Of a stretch of 46,132 nucleotides of DNA, positions 42,614 to 46,132 are shown piece by piece. Each line of letters starts with the position of its first letter. Position 1 is the first letter of the stretch. This DNA is from [Flexibacter] sp. ATCC 35208 (lineage in GTDB: Bacteria; Bacteroidota; Bacteroidia; Chitinophagales; Chitinophagaceae). Below the pieces are notes generated by a model. It did not search any database, was not told the DNA's origin, and saw only the letters and a list, made by a program, of their open reading frames with translations. The stretch covers positions 1 through 46,132 of the forward strand of contig NZ_MTKN01000067.1 of NCBI RefSeq assembly GCF_001975825.1, written 5' to 3'. Made by a program: the position numbers and the translations under genes.

Positions 42614-43585
42614 TAGAATTACCCATTTAGCTCTCGTAAAGTTAAAAATAAAGGAGCAGCAGCAACCATCCTGGATAAAAGTTTGTGCATTATACTGCCC
42701 AAATGATTTCTTCTGTTAAATCGGAAATGAAATTCATTTAAGTATGCCTGCATATGATTCTCAGAAACACGATGATGAATGCCTCTTAACCAACCTTTAA
42801 AATTCATGATATGAGTATGTAAATGAGGAAAATTTTTGCCATTACCGGATTCTACCTGCTCCAATCGTGGAAATATATTCTTTAGAGGAGCATAAGCTGC
42901 CCAGCCATCTGTCACTACCCGTGATTTTTTATCGATGTGTTTTTCCATAAATGGCTGAAACGATGTAGAGCTGTAATCCTCTATGCATTGGGCATACGCT
43001 CTGCCAGTCTTTCTATTTCGGCATACTTTTTCAACTGCTATCAGGATAATTTTTCGATCTCCTTTAGCCCGACCTTGATTCCCTTCTTCCTTGCCACCAA
43101 TCACAAATTCATCTACCTCTACACGACCTTGTAATGGAAACTGTTCACTACTTTGCATGCCCTCCTGCACTTTGTGCTTAAAATACCAGGCACTTGTTTG
43201 ACGGATGCCATATTCCCTGCTTATTTCGCAACTTGACATCCCCTTTTTACTTACACTCAAACGGAAACAAATCTGAAAAGCTGTCAGCAAACTGAATTTT
43301 ACTTTATGAAACAATGTCCCTGCAGTGGGAGACTCATTATAATTGCAAGCCTGACAACGTCTATCAAGCCACCTTTTACCTTTCCACCACATTTCTCCAC
43401 CACACTTCTTACAACGAAACCCTTGCTGCCACTTCAACTCTGCAAGGTATTGTAAACACGATTCTTCATCTGGAAAATGTCTTTGAAAACTTTCAATTGT
43501 GATGCCCCTAAACATAGTTTTTTTATAAAGCTATGATAGCACTACGCCGCATATTTGCGTAACGACCCGTAAATGGGTAATTCTA
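42614..43585 (-). mobile_element. IS1595-family insertion sequence, complete (972 bp)
   Basis: Perfect 16-bp terminal inverted repeats (tagaattacccattta) at 42614-42629 and 43570-43585 bound one transposase gene. The transposase stop codon lies inside the left TIR. Flanking 14-bp direct repeats mark the insertion. TIRs are perfect and the ORF is complete, so it appears recent and possibly active. Confidence 0.93.
42619..43515 (-). CDS. IS1595-family transposase (ISXO2-like DDE)
   Basis: 298 aa. Zinc-ribbon at ~34-57 (CKKCGGEMWWKGKRWLDRRC, CQAC), helix-turn-helix SSCEISREYGIRQTSAWYFKH, then the ISXO2-like catalytic core: first Asp in VEVDEFVIGG, second Asp in VVTDGWAAY, and the HHRVSENHMQAYLNEFHFRF third-ligand region. 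Complete length. Catalyses transposition of the element. Confidence 0.95.
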   Translation of the reverse strand: MFRGITIESFQRHFPDEESCLQYLAELKWQQGFRCKKCGGEMWWKGKRWLDRRCQACNYNESPTAGTLFHKVKFSLLTAFQICFRLSVSKKGMSSCEISREYGIRQTSAWYFKHKVQEGMQSSEQFPLQGRVEVDEFVIGGKEEGNQGRAKGDRKIILIAVEKVCRNRKTGRAYAQCIEDYSSTSFQPFMEKHIDKKSRVVTDGWAAYAPLKNIFPRLEQVESGNGKNFPHLHTHIMNFKGWLRGIHHRVSENHMQAYLNEFHFRFNRRNHLGSIMHKLLSRMVAAAPLFLTLRELNG

Positions 43586-43599
43586 ATTAATTTTATTTA
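43586..43599. repeat. Right target-site duplication of the IS1595 element
   Basis: Exact copy of 42600-42613 immediately outside the right TIR. Excision between the copies would restore a continuous upstream region for the 42.2-kb hypothetical gene. Confidence 0.75.
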
Positions 43600-43710
43600 T
43601 TTACTTTCTTGCTGTGACCTCTATCATTAAAAATAAATTTTAAGTTATCGTGTAAAATTATTTAAGTTTGCGAACATTTTTAACCCGAACAAAAACCAAT
43701 TGTTTAACTC

Positions 43711-44570
43711 ATGAAACAAATATTCTGTAAGCTAGCTGCTGTTAGCCTATGTTCATTGCTGTTATTTTCCTGTGCCAAAAATGAAAATAACCTGGATCCT
43801 TTGATTAAAGAAACTTCTAATGAGAAAGAGACTATTTCTTACCATCTCACAAAAGAACAGTATGATTTTTTGAATAGTGTATTCGAAAACGATAATCGTA
43901 GGGATAGCTTTTTCACCGTGCTAAAAAACAATTCTGCAAATTAACAGGGACATCAGCAGCTAATACATTAGCTGCCACAACTACTGGTAATGCAAGCCTA
44001 CCAGAAAACTCGCCGAACTGGGGTGAAGATTATTTTGAAGCTGGATTGGGCACAATGTCTGGTACAGTTGGCGGATTAACAGAGAATCTTAGATATGATA
44101 TAAAAGTCAGACTTGCTTTTAAATCCCGCCCGGTCGAACTGTATTTAACACTTCCTTTTAGATATAATGCCCATGTAACGTCACAGCCTAACGCTACTCA
44201 GGCAGAACCAGTTACACAACTACTTGTAGGTAAGAATATTGGAGCTCTTGAGGTGCAAAAAGCACCCATTCTAAATGTGCTAACTGGTTCTTATAAATTC
44301 TTTGGAAATGCATCTGGAGATTTAGTTGAAAAAAGAACTATGATATACACTTCTGACGGCAACGTAATTGTTAAAGGTGGAATAAATGCTGCTGGCGTAG
44401 AAGTCGGAGCAGAAATAGCCAATGGTGTTAAAGTTGAGAGTACTTCAAATGCAATTACAAATTATGGATGGAATTTGGATTACACGGCTAATTTCTGGCC
44501 CAATAATGATCCATTAAATCCAAATGTAAGTTGGAATGCAACAGCTATTGCTCGTGGAGCCATAAATTAA
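43711..44570 (+). pseudogene. Frameshifted lipoprotein gene of unknown family
   Basis: The first frame (43711-43944) encodes a lipoprotein signal MKQIFCKLAAVSLCSLLLFS with lipobox Cys and ~55 more residues, ending at TAA. A second frame, shifted by -1, is open from at least 43923 to TAA at 44568-44570 and reads TGTSAANTLAATTTGNA, NSPNWGEDYFEAGLGTM, VKGGINAAGVEVGAEIANG. Both are credible coding. The switch falls at CTAAAAAAC, a run of six A that includes A AAA AAC. A one-base deletion in the run explains it; programmed -1 slippage is possible. A joined protein would have ~285 residues. Function unknown. Confidence 0.65.
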
Positions 44571-44583
44571 TCATGTACTTCCG

Positions 44584-45069
44584 ATGAAAAAAATCTGGAC
44601 AATATTTGTAATTACGTTGCCATTTATTGGCTCTTGCCAAAACAAAGAGAAATTGAATGTAACGGCAAAGTACATTTCATTATTCTTAAGAGATACCTCG
44701 GGAAAAGCATTTTGGCGTCCAATCCGAGAAACGCCCGCAGGAGACTTTAAATGCTATGAGAATGAGAATGGAGACTTGATTGCAACATTTAACAAAAGCG
44801 ATCCACCTTCCAGATTCATTAATGAAACCAAGAGTCACCTTGAAGAATTAGCTAAAATTCCGAAAGAGATTTGTGGGTATAAATTTAAAGGGGTGTATTA
44901 TATAGAAACACATCCCGCAGCTCTTTCACATGTGTTCTATTATGATGAAAAAAGGCCAAATGACCTTGTATTTGTCAGATATTTAGTAATCGGTCAAAAT
45001 TTGTTATCTGTGAATTTCTATTCAGATAAACAGGACAACCCTTTAAAAGAGGCGAATATTCAATTTTAA
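44584..45069 (+). CDS. Hypothetical lipoprotein
   Basis: 161 aa with a lipoprotein signal (MKKIWTIFVITLPFIGSC, lipobox IGSC). The rest has no recognised domain: NVTAKYISLFLRDTSGKAFW, HLEELAKIPKEICGYKFKG, VYYIETHPAALSHVFYY. It starts 13 bp after the frameshifted lipoprotein gene and ends in a strong terminator, so the two form one operon. Probably outer-membrane or periplasmic. Function unknown. Confidence 0.75.
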   Translation: MKKIWTIFVITLPFIGSCQNKEKLNVTAKYISLFLRDTSGKAFWRPIRETPAGDFKCYENENGDLIATFNKSDPPSRFINETKSHLEELAKIPKEICGYKFKGVYYIETHPAALSHVFYYDEKRPNDLVFVRYLVIGQNLLSVNFYSDKQDNPLKEANIQF

Positions 45070-45090
45070 TTTCATTTCCTTAATTACGGT

Positions 45091-45124
45091 AAAAGCCGTC
45101 TCTTATTATTCAGAGACGGCTTTT
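45091..45124 (+). terminator. Rho-independent terminator of the lipoprotein operon
   Basis: Perfect 13-bp stem aaaagccgtctct (45091-45103) / agagacggctttt (45112-45124) with an 8-nt loop, ending in a T tract. Confidence 0.95.
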
Positions 45125-45460
45125 GTTATTTGTATTCCATTGCAGGCTTCTTGACTTTATGGTTCCTAGGAAACTTTCTACCAGTTCTAATACTTTCACA
45201 TGTTTTAAGAAGTATATCATCATACTATAATCCAGATCCAGAATCTTTCCAAAAAAATCGTTAAGCTCACGCTGAATTGATCGCATCATACCTCGGCTTA
45301 TAAGTACTATGAGTTCTTTGAATGGGAGTTTAAGGTTCCGGGTAAATCCTTTTTCCCCGTCTTTGTTACGGTTCTTGTATTGAGCATCATCAATCAGTTT
45401 TACTATATGTTTAACTACTTTTGTCCTATAATCCTTGTTCGCTTTTTCAGTAAAACAAAT
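45110..45460 (-). pseudogene. IS4-family transposase N-terminal fragment
   Basis: An open segment without a start codon encodes FTEKANKDYRTKVVKHIVKL, then KGFTRNLKLPFKELIVLISR and MMRSIQRELNDFFGKI. The FTR-x-LKLPF...SIQRELxxFF pattern is the N-terminal region of IS4-family transposases. It ends at TGA (45110-45112) inside the lipoprotein terminator, without the DDE catalytic part. A dead remnant of an older insertion. Confidence 0.65.
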
Positions 45461-45485
45461 TTACTGATCTTGTAGCCATTTTTAA

Positions 45486-45794
45486 CTACTTTTCGATGAA
45501 ATTTGCTTAACTAAACGACATTGGAGTGAATATAGTAATTATGTACAAGCTAGAAAACAAATTGATTCTTATGTTGCAGAAATGAATTTTCAGGTTAATG
45601 TAGTAGAAATTGGTATCCTTGGAAACAACTATAAAGGAACCTTTAGAAAAGGATCTAATAGCTTCCTTGATGCACCTGTAGTTAATGGAATGGTACTCGA
45701 ATCACGCAATGGCCTCTACAAGTTTACCTATACAGTTGGTAATCCCAGGACCGGACTGATTTATTATCAGGCCGAAAGTGCGAAACCACAACCT
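45486..45794 (+). pseudogene. Fragment of an unidentified gene, cut by IS21
   Basis: An open frame from 45486 reads LLFDEICLTKRHWSEYSNYV, QARKQIDSYVAEMNFQVNVV, then EIGILGNNYKGTFRKGSN and GLYKFTYTVGNPRTG, and runs into the IS21 end at about 45795. There is no good start codon; an internal ATG at 45582 exists. Both ends are lost: the left to the IS4-like fragment region, the right to IS21. Family unknown. Confidence 0.45.
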
Positions 45795-46132
45795 TGTAAT
45801 CGGCAGATAACAATGCAGAGTTTTCGGCAACAATGGTACATTATTTTCGGCAGCAATGATACCTAAAAAACGGCAGCAATACTGCAGAGTGAGGTAAATG
45901 TATTATTTATTTGTTTGTAAGCTCAAAAATTGTTTTCCTATTTTCCAGTCTGAAGCTTTTTCCTGTTAGATTTATTACTTCACACTGGAATAATAATCTG
46001 TCCAGTAAGGCGGTTGCCAGTACCTCATCATTGAGCATAGTAGCCCATTCTGCGGGGTTATTATTGGTAGTGATGATAAAGGCTGTTTTTTCATAGGTAC
46101 TGTTGAAAAAATTTAAAAAATGAGACAGCATG
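45795..46132 (-). mobile_element. IS21-family insertion sequence, partial (window edge)
   Basis: The end starts near TGTAATCGGCAG (45795). It has multiple inward repeats of cggcagcaat type at 45801, 45825, 45848 and 45871 (spacing 24, 23, 23), the terminal multiple repeats typical of IS21. The istB gene follows. The rest of the element, including istA, lies beyond the window. Confidence 0.8.
45907..46132 (-). CDS. istB: IS21-family helper ATPase IstB, C-terminal part (cut by window edge)
   Basis: At least 74 residues of the C-terminal part: KTAFIITTNNNPAEWATML, then LATALLDRLLFQCEVINLTG and KSFRLENRKTIF. TTNxxxxEW followed by ATAxLDRLLxxxxxxxxxGxSxR is the end of the IstB AAA+ ATPase (sensor region). 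It recruits the IstA transposase. The first codon is beyond the window; the Met at 46131 is internal. Confidence 0.92.
   Translation of the reverse strand, partial: MLSHFLNFFNSTYEKTAFIITTNNNPAEWATMLNDEVLATALLDRLLFQCEVINLTGKSFRLENRKTIFELTNK

Noticed and set aside
42204..42626. Longer hypothetical protein starting at 42626
   Set aside because: The extra ten codons come from the IS1595 end and the target duplication; the native start is 42596.
1..46132. tRNA or rRNA genes
   Set aside because: I looked for T-loop (ggttcga) patterns with matching acceptor stems and found none; no rRNA-like stretch is present.

Overview
The window reads as chromosome from a Bacteroidota member, most like Chitinophaga or a close relative (Chitinophagaceae). 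Grounds: Tat/SPI-exported pectin-degrading enzymes, a MacB/FtsX permease without a linked ATPase, TlpA-type thioredoxins, a MauE-type redox membrane protein, no clear Shine-Dalgarno sites, and promoters of the TTG-N19-TAnnTTTG type. This placement is by protein character only; no rRNA or tRNA is present. The first ~205 bases are homopolymer runs that look like a bad contig end.

Left part (0.2-12.3 kb): a PI-PLC-like phosphodiesterase, a sugar isomerase, a lone LuxR-type response regulator, then a leftward rhamnogalacturonan-degradation operon (PL11 remnant, exo-RG lyase, DUF6250, CE12 acetylesterase). It is followed rightward by APS kinase, a sulfotransferase and a Na+/H+ antiporter, then a leftward GH16 lipoprotein.

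Middle (12.6-27.7 kb): a leftward operon of DUF899, a small KCPLC membrane protein, a DGPF protein, an ECF42-type sigma factor and an MBL-fold hydrolase, interrupted by a 74-bp minisatellite. Next, a leftward central-metabolism run: class I aldolase, glycogen debranching enzyme, PolX with a decayed PHP domain, universal stress protein and GH51 arabinofuranosidase. Then come a TlpA protein and a MocA/molybdopterin-domain pair, with a candidate structured RNA upstream of mocA.

28.2-38.2 kb: a 49-bp repeat array precedes a cassette of a 54-aa Cys-rich secreted peptide, a membrane-anchored propeller-like protein and a MauE-like protein. This is the best candidate for an under-described system. 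It is followed by an AraC/aldehyde dehydrogenase/DUF779 module, a split STAND (NB-ARC) pair, a broken subclass B1 metallo-beta-lactamase, YhcH, the ABC permease and a cytochrome P460 remnant.

38.2-46.1 kb: after an HGSNAT-like membrane acyltransferase, the DNA becomes AT-rich and accessory in character: a wHTH protein, remnants of a thioredoxin-fold gene, an SDR/HxlR pair, an intact IS1595-family element with perfect 16-bp TIRs, frameshifted and intact lipoproteins, an IS4-like transposase fragment, and an IS21-family element cut by the window edge.

A theme across the window is tandem duplication at gene junctions. At least six gene 3' ends (24, 73, 74, 91, 155 and 166 bp units) are copied next to themselves, with the stop codon inside the unit and sometimes with the next start codon as well.
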